DNA of 64,000 nt from Enterobacter hormaechei subsp. xiangfangensis (GCF_001729785.1 NZ_CP017183.1:3906001-3970000); one strand, 5' to 3'. Counted from the stretch's first letter, positions 9,268-19,993 are shown. Translations and numbers: made by a program. Notes: generated from the letters alone by a model not told the origin.

Positions 9268-11442
9268 TTAACCGGTCTTACGTTTTACGTTCTTCTTCGT
9301 TCCCGCAACACCATTCGAATGCTGATGCGCAATCGGGGTATGTTTGGTCAGCGCCGGGCGCGTGTTGCGGTTCTGGCGGCGCGCTTCGCGCATCTCTTCC
9401 AGCGTTGGCGCAGGCACCAGGCAATCACGACGCGAGCCGATCAGGTGCTTTTTCCCCATCTCTTCCAGCGCCTGGCGGATCAGCGGCCAGTTTTTCGGAT
9501 CGTGATAGCGCAGCAGCGCTTTATGCAGACGGCGCTGTTTATCCCCTTTCGGCACCACCACGTCTTCGCTCTTATAACCAATCTTACTCAGCGGGTTTTT
9601 GCCGGTGTAATACATGGTCGTCGAGTTGGCGAGCGGCGACGGGTAGAAGTTCTGCACCTGATCCAGACGGAATCGACGCTGCTTCAGCCACAGCGCCAGA
9701 TTCACCATGTCTTCATCACGGGTGCCGGGGTGTGCGGAGATGAAGTATGGGATCAGATACTGCTCTTTCCCCGCCTGTTTTGAGTAGGTGTCGAAGAGCT
9801 GTTTAAAGCGGTCGTAGCTGCCCATGCCCGGCTTCATCATTTTGGACAGCGGGCCTTCTTCGGTGTGCTCCGGGGCGATCTTCAGATACCCGCCCACGTG
9901 GTGCGTCGCCAGCTCTTTAATGTAGCGCGGATCTTCCACAGCGATGTCGTAACGCACGCCAGAGGCGATCAGGATCTTCTTGATGCCTTTCAGGTCACGG
10001 GCGCGACGGTAAAGGTTGATCGTCGGCTCGTGGTTGGTGTCCATATGCTCGCAAATGCTCGGATAGACGCAGGAGAGACGACGGCAGGTCTGCTCGGCGC
10101 GCGGCGATTTACAGCGCAGCATGTACATGTTGGCCGTTGGACCACCCAGATCGGAGATCACACCGGTAAAGCCCGGCACCGTGTCGCGAATGGCTTCGAT
10201 CTCGTTAACAATCGACTCTTCGGAACGGCTCTGAATAATACGGCCTTCGTGTTCGGTGATCGAACAGAAGGAGCACCCGCCGAAGCAGCCGCGCATGATG
10301 TTGATCGAGAAACGAATCATCTCGTACGCCGGAATGCGGCTGCTGCCATATGACGGATGCGGTACACGCTTGTACGGCAGAGCAAACACGCTGTCCATCT
10401 CTTCGGTAGAGAGCGGGATCGCCGGCGGGTTAACCCAGATATAGCGCTCGCCGTGCTTTTGCATCAGCGCTCGCGCGCAGCCGGGGTTGGTTTCATGGTG
10501 TAAGATGCGCGACGCGTGGGCGTAGAGTACTTTATCGCTTTTTACTTTTTCGTAGGACGGCAGCAGCACATAGGTTTTTTCCCACGGCTTCGGACGCGGC
10601 GGCTGCACCACCACGGCTTTTGCTTCCGCTTTCTTCGGCTCAACCGGTTTGTTATCCGCGCACGGCAGATCGTCACCGTACGGATGCGGGATAGGATCGA
10701 TTTTGCCCGGCATATCGATAATGCGGGAATCCACCCCGCTCCAGCCCGGCAGCGCCTCTTTCACCATGATCGCGGTGTTGCGCACGTCGCGGATCTCGCT
10801 GACCGCTTCGCCCTGCGCCAGACGGTGTGCCACCTCTACCAGCGGACGCTCACCGTTACCGAAGATCAGCATGTCGGCTTTCGAATCCACCAGCACCGAA
10901 CGGCGCACGGTGTCGGACCAGTAGTCATAGTGTGCGGTACGGCGCAGGCTCGCTTCGATGCCGCCCAGGATCACCGGCACGTCTTTCCATGCTTCTTTGC
11001 ATCGCTGGGTGTAGACGAGGGTTGCGCGGTCGGGACGTTTACCCGCCACGTTGTCAGCCGTATAAGCGTCGTCATGGCGCAGCTTACGGTCGGCGGTATA
11101 GCGGTTGATCATCGAGTCCATGTTGCCCGCGGTCACGCCGAAAAACAGGTTAGGCTTGCCCAGACGCATAAAGTCGTCTTTGCTGTTCCAGTCAGGCTGG
11201 GAGATGATCCCCACGCGGAAGCCCTGGGCTTCAAGCATACGGCCACAGATCGCCATGCCAAAGCTCGGGTGATCGACATACGCATCGCCCGTCACCAGAA
11301 TGATATCGCAGCTGTCCCAGCCCAGTTGATTCATCTCTTCCCGGGACATCGGCAGGAACGGCGCCGGTCCAAAGCAGGCTGCCCAGTACTGGGGCCAGGA
11401 GAAGAGGTCGCGATCCGGCTGGATCAGGGAAATAGCGCTCAT
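9268..11442 (-). CDS. ygiQ: YgiQ family radical SAM protein (UPF0313)
   Basis: This is a 724-residue protein of the YgiQ family (E. coli version about 739). The radical SAM CxxxCxxC cluster motif lies in [18 protein letters not shown], near residues 384-395. An N-terminal domain (residues 1-360) has a cobalamin-domain-like [16 protein letters not shown] stretch and is followed by the TIM-barrel core. The C-terminal tail is basic ([19 protein letters not shown]), suggesting RNA contact. The reaction catalysed has not been established, to my knowledge. It sits between dkgA and ftsP as in E. coli. Confidence 0.93.
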   Translation of the reverse strand: MSAISLIQPDRDLFSWPQYWAACFGPAPFLPMSREEMNQLGWDSCDIILVTGDAYVDHPSFGMAICGRMLEAQGFRVGIISQPDWNSKDDFMRLGKPNLFFGVTAGNMDSMINRYTADRKLRHDDAYTADNVAGKRPDRATLVYTQRCKEAWKDVPVILGGIEASLRRTAHYDYWSDTVRRSVLVDSKADMLIFGNGERPLVEVAHRLAQGEAVSEIRDVRNTAIMVKEALPGWSGVDSRIIDMPGKIDPIPHPYGDDLPCADNKPVEPKKAEAKAVVVQPPRPKPWEKTYVLLPSYEKVKSDKVLYAHASRILHHETNPGCARALMQKHGERYIWVNPPAIPLSTEEMDSVFALPYKRVPHPSYGSSRIPAYEMIRFSINIMRGCFGGCSFCSITEHEGRIIQSRSEESIVNEIEAIRDTVPGFTGVISDLGGPTANMYMLRCKSPRAEQTCRRLSCVYPSICEHMDTNHEPTINLYRRARDLKGIKKILIASGVRYDIAVEDPRYIKELATHHVGGYLKIAPEHTEEGPLSKMMKPGMGSYDRFKQLFDTYSKQAGKEQYLIPYFISAHPGTRDEDMVNLALWLKQRRFRLDQVQNFYPSPLANSTTMYYTGKNPLSKIGYKSEDVVVPKGDKQRRLHKALLRYHDPKNWPLIRQALEEMGKKHLIGSRRDCLVPAPTLEEMREARRQNRNTRPALTKHTPIAHQHSNGVAGTKKNVKRKTG

Positions 11443-11541
11443 AATGCTTCCGAAGAAAAAATAGACAAAAGGAGCGGGATTATACGCTGGTTTACCGGGG
11501 GAAATGAAGGGGTATTGTGCGGGCTGTTGGCCTCACCCCAA

Positions 11542-11562
11542 CCCTCTCCCACAGGGAGAGGG
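11542..11562. repeat. CCCTCTCCC-ACA-GGGAGAGGG hairpin
   Basis: A perfect 9-bp inverted repeat with an ACA loop, 11 bases past the ftsP stop on the minus strand and upstream of ygiQ. It probably acts as the ftsP terminator or mRNA 3' end. The same unit occurs at 453, 9195, 32638 and 42951. Confidence 0.7.
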
Positions 11563-11572
11563 AGAAAGTGTT

Positions 11573-12985
11573 TTACGGTGCCGGATTCACCAGCATCTGC
11601 CCTACCGATCCCCTGTCCATCATCTCCAGCGTCTGGCTGTGGAACAGGAACGGGAAGTGCGGCCAGGAAGGCTGGCCGTAGTAGACGAGCAGTTCGACCT
11701 GGCCATCCACCCAGACGGTATCTTTCCAGCCCCTGTCTTCCGGGAACGGCATCGCCCCGTTGACGTTGCGGATCAGGAATGACACCCCTTCAATATGGAA
11801 CGACTGCGGCATCTCCGAGCGGACGGTCCAGCGCTCCCATGTTCCCTGTTGGGCGGTGATATCAATGCGGTTTACGTCCCACAGCGCACCGTTGATGCCC
11901 GGATCGTCGCCAAGGCTGATATCGCGACTGCGTACTGCCGGGCCGGTCACAATCTCCTGCGGCAGCAGGCGCATCGGCAGGCTGTCGGTCACCAGCGGCA
12001 ACAGGCCGGTCGGGCGCAGCGTCAGCACCAGCGTGGAGACCAGAACGCTCGACGGTTCAAAGAAGCCACGAATACGGTCAACAATGCTTGCCGCTTCGCC
12101 GCAGGTCACGGACACTTCATCCCCGTTGGTCATATCCACGAGGATCTCACGACGTTCGCCCGGTGCCAGCGCCAGCTGTTTTACCGACACCGGCGCAGGT
12201 AATAACCCCTGATCGCCTGAAATCACGTGCAGCGCGCGGCCGTCGCTCATCTGCAACTGATAGCGACGCGAGTTAGAAGCATTCAGCAGACGCAGGCGCA
12301 CCCAGCCACGAGACACTTCAACATACGGGCTTTGCGCGCCGTTAACCAGCAGCGTATCGCCGACAAAACCACCGCTGCCCGGCTCGCTGTACTCCGGCGT
12401 GCCGAAGTTATCCAGCCGCTTGTCCTGAATAATGATCGGGAAATCATCGACGCCGTAGTGATTCGGGATCGGCAGCGTTTTACTGACCTCATCTTCAATC
12501 AGCCACATTCCGGCCAGGCCGTTGTAGACCTGCTGGGCGGTGCGGTTCGGGGTGTTGGCGTGATACCACAATGTCGCCGCGCTCTGACGAATCGGGAGGA
12601 CGGGCGCCCAGTCGGCATTCGGCGACATCATGCGTGCCGCGCCGCCAATCAGCGGCCCCGGCACCTGCAAACCACTGACGGTCATCGCGACATTTTCCGT
12701 CGTACGGTTACTGTAGATGAGCTTAACGTCATCGCCATTCCACACGCGAATGGTCGGCCCGAGGTAGCGTCCGTTAATGCCCCATACCTGCGCGCGCGTT
12801 CCCTGGGTAAAGGACCAGTGGCTACGCTGAAGCGTGAGGAATAGCGGCTGCCCGCGACGGGATTCAATCAACGGCGGAATAGGCAGCGGCTGTTGCTGCC
12901 CGGCGGCGCTGGCTGTCCGCGGTATCGCACCCGCACAAAGGGCGATACCCGAAGCCTGAATAAACTGACGCCGACTGAGTGACAT
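11573..12985 (-). CDS. ftsP: Cell division protein FtsP (SufI)
   Basis: FtsP is a Tat-exported periplasmic protein that stabilises the division septum under stress. The start used gives 470 residues, the E. coli length, and a twin-arginine signal (MSLSRRQFIQASGIAL, Arg5-Arg6) cleaved near TASA; an in-frame upstream start at 13099 would bury this signal. The body has the three cupredoxin domains of multicopper oxidases (LWYHANTPNRTAQQVYNGL; FPFLFHSQTLEMMD), but most copper-ligand histidines are missing, as known for SufI. It follows plsC by 61 bases on the same strand. Confidence 0.95.
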   Translation of the reverse strand: MSLSRRQFIQASGIALCAGAIPRTASAAGQQQPLPIPPLIESRRGQPLFLTLQRSHWSFTQGTRAQVWGINGRYLGPTIRVWNGDDVKLIYSNRTTENVAMTVSGLQVPGPLIGGAARMMSPNADWAPVLPIRQSAATLWYHANTPNRTAQQVYNGLAGMWLIEDEVSKTLPIPNHYGVDDFPIIIQDKRLDNFGTPEYSEPGSGGFVGDTLLVNGAQSPYVEVSRGWVRLRLLNASNSRRYQLQMSDGRALHVISGDQGLLPAPVSVKQLALAPGERREILVDMTNGDEVSVTCGEAASIVDRIRGFFEPSSVLVSTLVLTLRPTGLLPLVTDSLPMRLLPQEIVTGPAVRSRDISLGDDPGINGALWDVNRIDITAQQGTWERWTVRSEMPQSFHIEGVSFLIRNVNGAMPFPEDRGWKDTVWVDGQVELLVYYGQPSWPHFPFLFHSQTLEMMDRGSVGQMLVNPAP

Positions 12986-13046
12986 ATAAGCTCCATCTGA
13001 AACGACTAACAACGCGGGAATTCGTTTTCCCTTACACGACACCGGG

Positions 13047-13784
13047 TTAAATCTTACCGGCGGCTTCTCGCTCTGCAACTTCTTTATCGAGCTGCGCAAT
13101 ATGCTGAGCCATCAGCTCGCGGCAGTGCGTGGCCAGCTCGCGCACCTGGTCTTTACCGTATTTAGAGGTATCTACCGGCGGCAGCATTTCGACAATGACC
13201 AGTCCGTTATTCAGACGGTTAAGATTAATCTTATTCGATGTATTGGAAACACACACGGGAATAATTGGAACGCCAGCCGCAATTGCAGCATGAAACGCGC
13301 CGGTCTTGAACGGCAGCAGGCCGCGACCACGGCTGCGCGTCCCTTCCGGGAACATCCAGATGGAAATCCGGCGCTTTTTAAACTGATCCACCACTTCCGC
13401 AATGGTGCCATGCGCTTTGGCGCGGTTGTTGCGGTCAATCAGCAAGTTACCGGTGAGCCAGTACAGCTGGCCGAAAAAGGGGATCCACAGCAGGCTTTTT
13501 TTGCCCACGGTTACGGTCGGCGGAAGAACAATATTTGAGGCCGTCACCATATCGTAGTTGTTCTGATGGTTAGCGATATAGATGGCGTTACCGAAATTCT
13601 CCGCCCCTTCAGGCAGACGCTTTTCAACCTTCAGGCCAAACAGCGGCGCAAGACGACCAAACATGTGGCCAAACGTCGCGACATGCTTTGGGTTACGCGG
13701 GCTGAACAGGCAATAAATCGATCCGAAAATACAGACCAGAATGCAATAAATAACGGTAAGAATGAGACGAACAATGTATAGCAT
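13047..13784 (-). CDS. plsC: 1-acyl-sn-glycerol-3-phosphate acyltransferase PlsC
   Basis: PlsC acylates lysophosphatidic acid to phosphatidic acid at the inner membrane, the second acylation of phospholipid synthesis. With the start MLYIVRLILTVIYC it has 245 residues, as in E. coli. The catalytic HX4D motif is NHQNNYD (His73, Asp78), and the second acceptor motif is FPEGTRSRG. One N-terminal membrane helix (residues 3-25) is visible. It lies between parC upstream and ftsP downstream in the same orientation, as in E. coli. It is essential in that species. Confidence 0.97.
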   Translation of the reverse strand: MLYIVRLILTVIYCILVCIFGSIYCLFSPRNPKHVATFGHMFGRLAPLFGLKVEKRLPEGAENFGNAIYIANHQNNYDMVTASNIVLPPTVTVGKKSLLWIPFFGQLYWLTGNLLIDRNNRAKAHGTIAEVVDQFKKRRISIWMFPEGTRSRGRGLLPFKTGAFHAAIAAGVPIIPVCVSNTSNKINLNRLNNGLVIVEMLPPVDTSKYGKDQVRELATHCRELMAQHIAQLDKEVAEREAAGKI

Positions 13785-13946
13785 AGCGACCTCTGAAGCC
13801 CTGACAGCTGACAATTATACTTCACCTGTGGCCAGGTAAGGACTTTATTACGAGCGCGTATTGTTAATCGCAACGCACGAATTAACAACGTTTTTACGGG
13901 AAATTTTATGGTAATACCCCCTCCGGAAAGAGGGGGATGAAACAGG

Positions 13947-16205
13947 TTACTCTTCGCTGTCGTCCGCTTTGCTGCGCGCCGGCGAGTCAATCTCCACGCG
14001 GTCGATTCGCTGGAGGCCGCGCATCAGTGAGCCGCGACGTCCGCGCTCACCCACCACCTTCTGCAACTCTTCCGGACGCAGTTTGATTTTACGCTTGCCG
14101 ACATGAATGGTCAGCGTGCTCTGCGGCGGCAGCAGGAAGAGATGCGCGAGGCTATCTTCGCCTTTTGCCGCTTCCGCTGACGGGATACTGATGATCTTGT
14201 TGCCCTTGCCTTTCGACAGCTCCGGCAAATCGCTGACCGGGAACATCAGCATACGTCCGGCAGCGGTGATCGCCAGCAGCATGTCGCTTTCGTTCTCGAT
14301 GATCAGCGGCGGCATGACGTGTGCGTTATCCGGCAGGCTAATCAGCGCTTTACCGGCACGGTTACGCGACACCAGATCGTTGAAGGTACAGATAAAGCCG
14401 TAGCCCGCATCAGACGCCATCAGCAGTTTTTGATCGTCGGCTTCCATCAGCATATGCTCAACCGTGGCACCCGGCGGCAGCGTCAGCTTACCGGTTAGCG
14501 GTTCGCCCTGGCCGCGCGCAGACGGCAGCGTGATCGGGTCAATGGCGTAGCTGCGGCCCGTGGAGTCGATAAACGCCACCGGCTGGTTACTCTTGCCCTT
14601 CACCGCCGCCTTGAAGCTGTCACCGGATTTGTAGCTCAGACCCGGCGCGTCGATATCGTGGCCTTTGGCGCTACGCACCCAGCCGCTCTGGGAAAGCACG
14701 ATGGTTACCGGCTCGGACGGCAGCATGTCGTGCTCGTTCATCGCCTTCGCCTCTTCGCGCTCGTGCAGCGGAGAACGACGGTCGTCGCCAAAGGCGTCGG
14801 CATCGGCCTGCAACTCTTTCTTCAGCAGAGTGTTCATCTTGCGCTCGGACGCCAGAATCGCCTGAAGCTGATCGCGCTCTTTTTCCAGCTCGTTCTGCTC
14901 GCCGCGGATCTTCATCTCTTCCAGTCTGGCGAGATGGCGCAATTTCAGTTCGAGGATCGCTTCGGCCTGGGTTTCGCTGATGCCAAAGCGCGACATCAGG
15001 GCAGGCTTAGGTTCGTCCTCGGTACGAATGATCTCGATCACTTCGTCAATGTTGAGGAACGCCACCAGCAAACCTTCGAGGATATGCAGGCGCTTAAGCA
15101 CTTTTTCCAGGCGATGGTTCAGACGACGGCGCACCGTATCGCGGCGGAAGGCCAGCCATTCGGTAAGGATCTCCAGCAGGTTTTTCACCGCCGGACGACC
15201 GTCCAGACCAATCATGTTCAGGTTGATGCGGTAGCTTTTTTCCAGATCGGTAGTGGCGAACAGGTGGTTCATCACCTGCTCCATATCCACGCGGTTAGAA
15301 CGCGGCACAATCACCAGACGGGTCGGGTTTTCGTGGTCCGATTCATCACGCAGGTCGTCCACCATCGGCAGCTTTTTATTGCGCATCTGGGTGGCGATCT
15401 GTTCCAGCACTTTGGCACCCGACACCTGGTGCGGCAGCGCGGTGATCACCACGGCACCATCCTCTTTATTCCACACCGCGCGCATGCGCACGGAGCCGCG
15501 ACCGTTCTGGTAGATTTTGCGGATTTCCGCACGCGAGGTGATGATCTCGGCTTCGGTCGGATAGTCCGGCCCCTGCACGATATCCAGCAAATCGTCCAGC
15601 GAGGTTTTTGGCTGCTCAATCAGGGTGATGGCCGCTTTTGCCACTTCACGCAGGTTGTGCGGCGGAATGTCCGTCGCCATGCCCACGGCGATACCGGTCG
15701 TGCCGTTCAGCAGGATGTTCGGCAGACGCGCAGGCAGCATTTTCGGCTCCTGCATCGTACCGTCGAAGTTTGGCACCCAGTCGACCGTGCCCTGCCCCAG
15801 CTCGCCCAACAGCACTTCGGCATATTTAGACAGGCGAGATTCGGTATAACGCATTGCCGCGAAGGATTTCGGATCGTCCGGCGCCCCCCAGTTCCCCTGG
15901 CCATCCACCAGCGGATAGCGATAAGAAAACGGCTGGGCCATCAGCACCATCGCTTCATAGCAGGCGCTGTCGCCGTGCGGATGGTATTTACCCAGCACGT
16001 CGCCGACGGTACGGGCGGATTTCTTAAACTTGGCGGTAGCATTCAGCCCCAGTTCGGACATCGCATAGACGATGCGGCGCTGAACGGGCTTCAGGCCATC
16101 CCCGATAAACGGCAACGCCCTGTCCATGATGACGTACATGGAGTAGTTCAGGTAGGCATTTTCCGTGAATTCATGTAGCGCGAGGCGCTCTGCCATATCG
16201 CTCAT
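13947..16205 (-). CDS. parC: DNA topoisomerase IV subunit A
   Basis: ParC (752 residues, the E. coli length) pairs with ParE, also encoded in this window, to unlink replicated chromosomes. The catalytic tyrosine is Tyr120 in AAMRYTE. The quinolone-determining region reads [10 protein letters not shown] with Ser80 and Glu84, the wild-type residues. The N-terminal breakage-reunion domain runs to about residue 480 and a C-terminal beta-pinwheel follows. Antisense frames inside this gene are long but not coding. A 163-bp gap with a weak hairpin separates it from plsC. Confidence 0.98.
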   Translation of the reverse strand: MSDMAERLALHEFTENAYLNYSMYVIMDRALPFIGDGLKPVQRRIVYAMSELGLNATAKFKKSARTVGDVLGKYHPHGDSACYEAMVLMAQPFSYRYPLVDGQGNWGAPDDPKSFAAMRYTESRLSKYAEVLLGELGQGTVDWVPNFDGTMQEPKMLPARLPNILLNGTTGIAVGMATDIPPHNLREVAKAAITLIEQPKTSLDDLLDIVQGPDYPTEAEIITSRAEIRKIYQNGRGSVRMRAVWNKEDGAVVITALPHQVSGAKVLEQIATQMRNKKLPMVDDLRDESDHENPTRLVIVPRSNRVDMEQVMNHLFATTDLEKSYRINLNMIGLDGRPAVKNLLEILTEWLAFRRDTVRRRLNHRLEKVLKRLHILEGLLVAFLNIDEVIEIIRTEDEPKPALMSRFGISETQAEAILELKLRHLARLEEMKIRGEQNELEKERDQLQAILASERKMNTLLKKELQADADAFGDDRRSPLHEREEAKAMNEHDMLPSEPVTIVLSQSGWVRSAKGHDIDAPGLSYKSGDSFKAAVKGKSNQPVAFIDSTGRSYAIDPITLPSARGQGEPLTGKLTLPPGATVEHMLMEADDQKLLMASDAGYGFICTFNDLVSRNRAGKALISLPDNAHVMPPLIIENESDMLLAITAAGRMLMFPVSDLPELSKGKGNKIISIPSAEAAKGEDSLAHLFLLPPQSTLTIHVGKRKIKLRPEELQKVVGERGRRGSLMRGLQRIDRVEIDSPARSKADDSEE

Positions 16206-16290
16206 TACGTGTGATTCCTCAACTCAGAAACCGATGGGTTTCAGGCAATATTGCCGCAGATACTACCTCATCTGGCGAGTTGAGTCACAA

Positions 16291-16316
16291 AGAAAAAGGG
16301 CCGCTCATGCGGCCCT
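16291..16316 (-). terminator. Intrinsic terminator of ygiW
   Basis: AGGGCCGC pairs with GCGGCCCT across a TCAT loop; on the minus strand the stem is followed by TTTTTCTTT. It lies 8 bases past the ygiW stop and upstream of parC. Confidence 0.85.
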
Positions 16317-16323
16317 TTCCGGG

Positions 16324-16725
16324 TTATTTGTTCAGCTTGATAACCTGCTTCACGTCGATTTCAAACTCGTTCCAGTCTTTATCGATTTTACCCTGGAGTT
16401 CGACTTTATCCTGCGGCGTCACCGTCACGCCGTTCCAGCGCTTGTGGTCGATCTCCACCACCACCGTGCCGCTTTCATCGCGGAAGGTGTAACGGTCATC
16501 GGACAGGCGCTCGGTAATGTTCCCGCGCAGCTTCACCCAGGCATCGTCCTTCAGGTCTTTCACTTTAGCCGCGGTGGTGAGGTTGGCGTTGTTATCGACA
16601 AAGCCACCCTGCTGGGTTTGCGTCTGATTCTGTGTCGCAGATGGGCCAGAGAAGCCACCCTGTGCAGCAAAGACAGGGGCCGTGGTCATCATCATGATGG
16701 CAGCAATTGCAGCGAATTTTTTCAT
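16324..16725 (-). CDS. ygiW: YgiW, periplasmic BOF-family stress protein
   Basis: This 133-residue protein starts MKKFAAIAAIMMMTTAPVFA, a cleavable signal peptide, followed by an OB-fold (bacterial OB-fold, BOF) domain at about residues 45-132 with AWVKLRGNITERLSDDRYTF. E. coli YgiW (130 residues, also called VisP) is a periplasmic protein induced by stress and linked to the QseBC system. It is divergent from qseB across 139 bases that hold a QseB-type box. A strong terminator follows. An upstream in-frame ATG at 16761 lacks the signal-peptide logic and is not used. Confidence 0.93.
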   Translation of the reverse strand: MKKFAAIAAIMMMTTAPVFAAQGGFSGPSATQNQTQTQQGGFVDNNANLTTAAKVKDLKDDAWVKLRGNITERLSDDRYTFRDESGTVVVEIDHKRWNGVTVTPQDKVELQGKIDKDWNEFEIDVKQVIKLNK

Positions 16726-16775
16726 CTTTATCTCTCCCTTTAATGTCGTTTCACAATCCATTAAACAGGGTAAAC

Positions 16776-16792
16776 CTTAACAACTTCTTAAG
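16776..16792. promoter_or_regulatory. QseB/PmrA-type direct repeat in the ygiW-qseB region
   Basis: CTTAAC-AACTT-CTTAAG gives two CTTAAN half-sites spaced 11 bp apart, the arrangement recognised by QseB and PmrA. It lies 51 bases upstream of the ygiW start and 73 before qseB, so it could control both directions. Confidence 0.65.
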
Positions 16793-16864
16793 GGGAAAAT
16801 TTATTTATTTTTACTGTACAGCAGGCGCTTGCAGAAGGTTTACTGACGGCATCAAGGAGGAAAT

Positions 16865-17524
16865 ATGCGCATTTTACTGGTAGAAGACGACAAGCTCATT
16901 GGCGACGGCATCAAAGCGGGCTTAAGCAAAATGGGCTTTAACGTGGACTGGTTTACCGACGGGAAAACCGGGCAGGCGGCCCTGTACACCGCGCCGTATG
17001 ATGCCGTGGTGCTTGATCTGACGCTGCCGGAAATCGACGGGCTTGAGATCCTGCGCGCCTGGCGCGAAAGCGGAAAGAGCGAACCGGTGCTGATCCTGAC
17101 CGCGCGGGATGCGCTGAATCAGCGCGTCGAAGGGTTACGCCTGGGGGCGGATGATTACCTGTGTAAGCCGTTCGCGCTGATTGAAGTGGCGGCCCGCCTC
17201 GAAGCGCTGGTACGCCGCAGCCACGGTCAGGCGCGCAGCGAGCTGCGTCACGGCAAGGTCACGCTCGATCCGGCAAGCCTTGTCGCCACGCTGGAGGGCG
17301 AACCGCTGGTGCTCAAACCCAAAGAGTTCGCCCTGCTGGAACTGCTGATGCGCAACGCGGGCCGCGTGCTGCCGCGCAAGGCCATCGAGGAGAAGCTCTA
17401 CAACTGGGATGATGACGTCTCCAGCAACGCTGTCGAAGTCCACGTTCATCATTTACGCCGCAAGCTCGGCAGCGACTTTATCCGCACCGTGCACGGCATC
17501 GGTTATACCCTGGGTGACGTATGA
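16865..17524 (+). CDS. qseB: Response regulator QseB
   Basis: QseB is a 219-residue OmpR/PhoB-type regulator. The receiver domain (1-120) has the acidic pair in VEDD (residues 7-9), phosphoacceptor Asp51 in [12 protein letters not shown] and the conserved Lys in YLCKPF. The C-terminal winged helix (about 128-218) ends [20 protein letters not shown]. In E. coli it controls motility, virulence and its own operon. A good ribosome site (AAGGAGGAA) precedes the ATG, and the last 4 bases overlap qseC, so the two are translated together. Confidence 0.96.
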   Translation: MRILLVEDDKLIGDGIKAGLSKMGFNVDWFTDGKTGQAALYTAPYDAVVLDLTLPEIDGLEILRAWRESGKSEPVLILTARDALNQRVEGLRLGADDYLCKPFALIEVAARLEALVRRSHGQARSELRHGKVTLDPASLVATLEGEPLVLKPKEFALLELLMRNAGRVLPRKAIEEKLYNWDDDVSSNAVEVHVHHLRRKLGSDFIRTVHGIGYTLGDV

Positions 17525-18870
17525 AACTGACCCAACGCCTGAGCCTGAAGCTGCGCCTGACGCTCCTCTTTTTGCTGCTGTCCCTGGCGGCCTGGTTTGC
17601 CGCAAGCGTGGTGGCCTGGCACCAGACGACCGACAAGCTCGATAAGCTGTTCGATACCCAGCAGATGCTGTTTGCCAAACGGCTGCTGACGATGGACGTG
17701 GACGAACTTCGCGCCCCGGAACGCATGCGCGAGGTGCCGAAAAAAGCCAAACACGGCCATCTTGACGACGATGCGCTGGCCTTCGCAATCTTCACCGCCG
17801 ACGGCAGCATGGTGCTTAACGACGGCGAAAACGGGCGCGACATACCTTACCTCTACCGCCGGGACGGGTTTGATGACGGTCGGTTGCAGGATGACAACGA
17901 CGAATGGCGTTTCCTGTGGCTGACTTCTCCGGACGGGAAATACCGCGTGGTGGTTGGCCAGGAGTGGGAGTACCGACAGGATATGGCGCTGGACGTGGTC
18001 AGCTCGCAGCTGACGCCGTGGCTGGTGGCGCTGCCCATAATGCTGCTGTTGCTGATTGTTCTGCTGAGCCGGGAGCTGAAACCGCTGAAAAAGCTGGCGC
18101 AGACCCTGCGCTCGCGCTCCCCGGATGCGACCGATACGCTGCCCACCCACGGCGTGCCGACGGAGGTTCGCCCGCTGCTTGATGCGCTTAACCATCTTTT
18201 CGCCCGTACGCAGGAGATGATGGCCCGCGAGCGTCGCTTCACCTCGGATGCCGCCCATGAGTTGCGCAGCCCGCTGGCCGCGCTGAAGGTGCAAACCGAC
18301 GTGGCGCAGCTTTCCCTTGACGATCCCGGGGCGCAGTCTAAAGCGCTGGGGCAATTGCATGCAGGCATCGACCGCGCCTCCCGGCTGGTGGACCAGCTTC
18401 TCACTCTGTCGCGCCTGGATTCACTGGATAATCTTGATGACGTCGAACCCGTGATGATGGCCGATTTGCTGCAATCTGCGGTGCTGGATATCTGGCATCC
18501 GGCGCAGCAGGCGGGCATTGATGTTCGGCTCAACGTTAATGCGCCCGAGGTGATGCGTCACGGACAGCCGCTACTGCTGAGTCTGCTGGCGCGAAACCTG
18601 CTGGACAACGCCGTTCGTTACAGCCCGCGCGGCAGCGTGGTGGACGTGACGCTGAACACCCAAAGCTTTACCGTGCGCGACAACGGCCCGGGCATTTCAA
18701 CCGATGCGCTGACGCGTCTCGGCGAGCGCTTTTATCGTCCACCGGGCCAGGACGCCACTGGCAGCGGTCTGGGGTTGTCTATCGTCATGCGTATCGCGGC
18801 GTTGCACGGGATGCGCGTCTCGCTGGGCAATGCGCCGGAAGGGGGTTTTGCGGTGACCGTCAGCTGGTAA
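17521..18870 (+). CDS. qseC: Sensor histidine kinase QseC
   Basis: QseC is a 449-residue inner-membrane kinase, the same length as in E. coli. It has membrane helices at about 12-33 and 160-182 flanking a periplasmic sensor domain, then HAMP and HisKA with phospho-His246 in [14 protein letters not shown], then an ATPase domain with N and G boxes ([27 protein letters not shown]). The E. coli protein responds to autoinducer-3 and catecholamines. The ATG overlaps the qseB stop. The E. coli gene ygiZ that follows qseC is missing here; mdaB comes next. Confidence 0.96.
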   Translation: MKLTQRLSLKLRLTLLFLLLSLAAWFAASVVAWHQTTDKLDKLFDTQQMLFAKRLLTMDVDELRAPERMREVPKKAKHGHLDDDALAFAIFTADGSMVLNDGENGRDIPYLYRRDGFDDGRLQDDNDEWRFLWLTSPDGKYRVVVGQEWEYRQDMALDVVSSQLTPWLVALPIMLLLLIVLLSRELKPLKKLAQTLRSRSPDATDTLPTHGVPTEVRPLLDALNHLFARTQEMMARERRFTSDAAHELRSPLAALKVQTDVAQLSLDDPGAQSKALGQLHAGIDRASRLVDQLLTLSRLDSLDNLDDVEPVMMADLLQSAVLDIWHPAQQAGIDVRLNVNAPEVMRHGQPLLLSLLARNLLDNAVRYSPRGSVVDVTLNTQSFTVRDNGPGISTDALTRLGERFYRPPGQDATGSGLGLSIVMRIAALHGMRVSLGNAPEGGFAVTVSW

Positions 18871-18973
18871 GATTATTGCGCTGAGCGCAAAAGACTTTGC
18901 ACATTTTGCTTATTTTTCCGCTCCGTCCTCGCGCGTAGAATACCCGGCATACTCTCATCATCGAGGACAAATA

Positions 18974-19555
18974 ATGAGCAACATTCTGATTATCAACGGC
19001 GCGAAAGAATTTGCGCACTCTAAAGGCCAGCTCAATGACACCCTGACCGAGGTCGCGGATGGTTTCCTGCGCGACGCCGGACATGATGTTAAGGTCGTGC
19101 GCGCGGACAGCGATTATGACGTGAAGGCCGAAGTGCAGAACTTCCTGTGGGCCGACGTGGTGATCTGGCAGATGCCGGGCTGGTGGATGGGCGCACCGTG
19201 GACCGTGAAAAAATACATGGACGATGTGTTTACCGAAGGTCACGGTTCGCTGTATGCCAGCGACGGTCGTACCCGTTCAGATGCGTCTAAAAAATACGGT
19301 TCCGGCGGTCTGATTCAGGGCAAAAAATATATGCTCTCCCTGACCTGGAACGCGCCGCTGGAAGCCTTCACCGAGAACGATCAGTTCTTCGAAGGCGTGG
19401 GCGTAGACGGCGCGTATCTGCCGTTCCACAAGGCGAATCAGTTCCTGGGAATGGAGCCGCTGCCGACCTTTATCGTCAACGACGTAATTAAAATGCCGGA
19501 CGTCCCGCGCTATATCGCAGAATATCGCAAGCATCTCGCGGAAATTTTTGCTTAA
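18974..19555 (+). CDS. mdaB: NADPH:quinone reductase MdaB
   Basis: MdaB is a 193-residue flavodoxin-like FAD enzyme that reduces quinones by two electrons using NADPH and so limits oxidative stress. It has the N-terminal LIINGAKEFAHSKGQLN flavin loop and WQMPGWWMGAPWTVKKYMDD typical of the NQO1/MdaB fold. Length matches E. coli. The ribosome site GAGGACAA precedes the start. It is 30 bases upstream of ygiN, which encodes the partner quinol monooxygenase; the two genes form a likely operon. Confidence 0.96.
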   Translation: MSNILIINGAKEFAHSKGQLNDTLTEVADGFLRDAGHDVKVVRADSDYDVKAEVQNFLWADVVIWQMPGWWMGAPWTVKKYMDDVFTEGHGSLYASDGRTRSDASKKYGSGGLIQGKKYMLSLTWNAPLEAFTENDQFFEGVGVDGAYLPFHKANQFLGMEPLPTFIVNDVIKMPDVPRYIAEYRKHLAEIFA

Positions 19556-19585
19556 CTGGTAGCCTGGAATTAGAAGGAGTTAATT

Positions 19586-19900
19586 ATGCTTACCGTTATT
19601 GCTGAAATCCGTACGCGTCCTGGCCAACATCACCGCCAGGCAGTACTGGATGAGTTCGCGAAGATCATCCCGACCGTTCTGAAAGAAGAAGGCTGCCACG
19701 GCTACGCGCCGATGGTAGACGCCGCCACCAGCGCAAGCTTCCAGGCGACCGCGCCAGACTCCATCATCATGGTGGAGCAGTGGGAAACCGTCGCGCACCT
19801 TGAAGCCCATTTGCAGACCGCGCATATGAAAGCGTGGAGCGACGCGGTGAAAGGGGACGTTCTGGAAACCCACATCCGTATTCTGGAGCAAGGGGTTTAA
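19586..19900 (+). CDS. ygiN: Quinol monooxygenase YgiN
   Basis: This is a 104-residue protein of the antibiotic-biosynthesis-monooxygenase (ABM) ferredoxin-like fold, the same length as E. coli YgiN. It oxidises quinols such as menadiol back to quinones and may form a redox cycle with MdaB encoded upstream. The AEIRTRPGQHHRQAVLDEF start and the MVEQWETVAHLEAHLQT segment are typical. A strong AGAAGGAG ribosome site precedes the ATG. A repeat-derived terminator ends the operon. Confidence 0.95.
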   Translation: MLTVIAEIRTRPGQHHRQAVLDEFAKIIPTVLKEEGCHGYAPMVDAATSASFQATAPDSIIMVEQWETVAHLEAHLQTAHMKAWSDAVKGDVLETHIRILEQGV

Positions 19901-19914
19901 GTTCTGTGAAATTT

Positions 19915-19993
19915 GCCGGGTGGCACTACGTTTACCCGGCCTACAACTTTCCCCCGCAGGCCCGGTAAGCGTTAACGCCACCGGGCTTTTTTT
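19915..19993 (+). terminator. REP-like palindrome pair ending in a terminator after ygiN
   Basis: Two repeat units, GCCGGGTGGC...TTACCCGGC and GCCCGGT...ACCGGGC, lie back to back. The second stem (19960-19966 with 19980-19986) is followed by eight thymines, so a repeat unit serves as the intrinsic terminator of mdaB-ygiN. Confidence 0.8.

Noticed and set aside
10516..11763. A 415-codon open frame on the plus strand
   Set aside because: It is antisense to ygiQ and the end of ftsP, is rich in Arg, His and Val, and crosses the ygiQ-ftsP repeat gap. It is a shadow frame.
13917..13936. CCCCCTC/GAGGGGG stem between parC and plsC as a terminator
   Set aside because: There is no T-tract on the minus strand after the stem, and plsC is expected to be partly cotranscribed with parC.
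14658..16178. A 506-codon open frame on the plus strand
   Set aside because: It is antisense to parC over its whole length. High GC third positions keep that frame open, and its product has no recognisable family or ribosome site.
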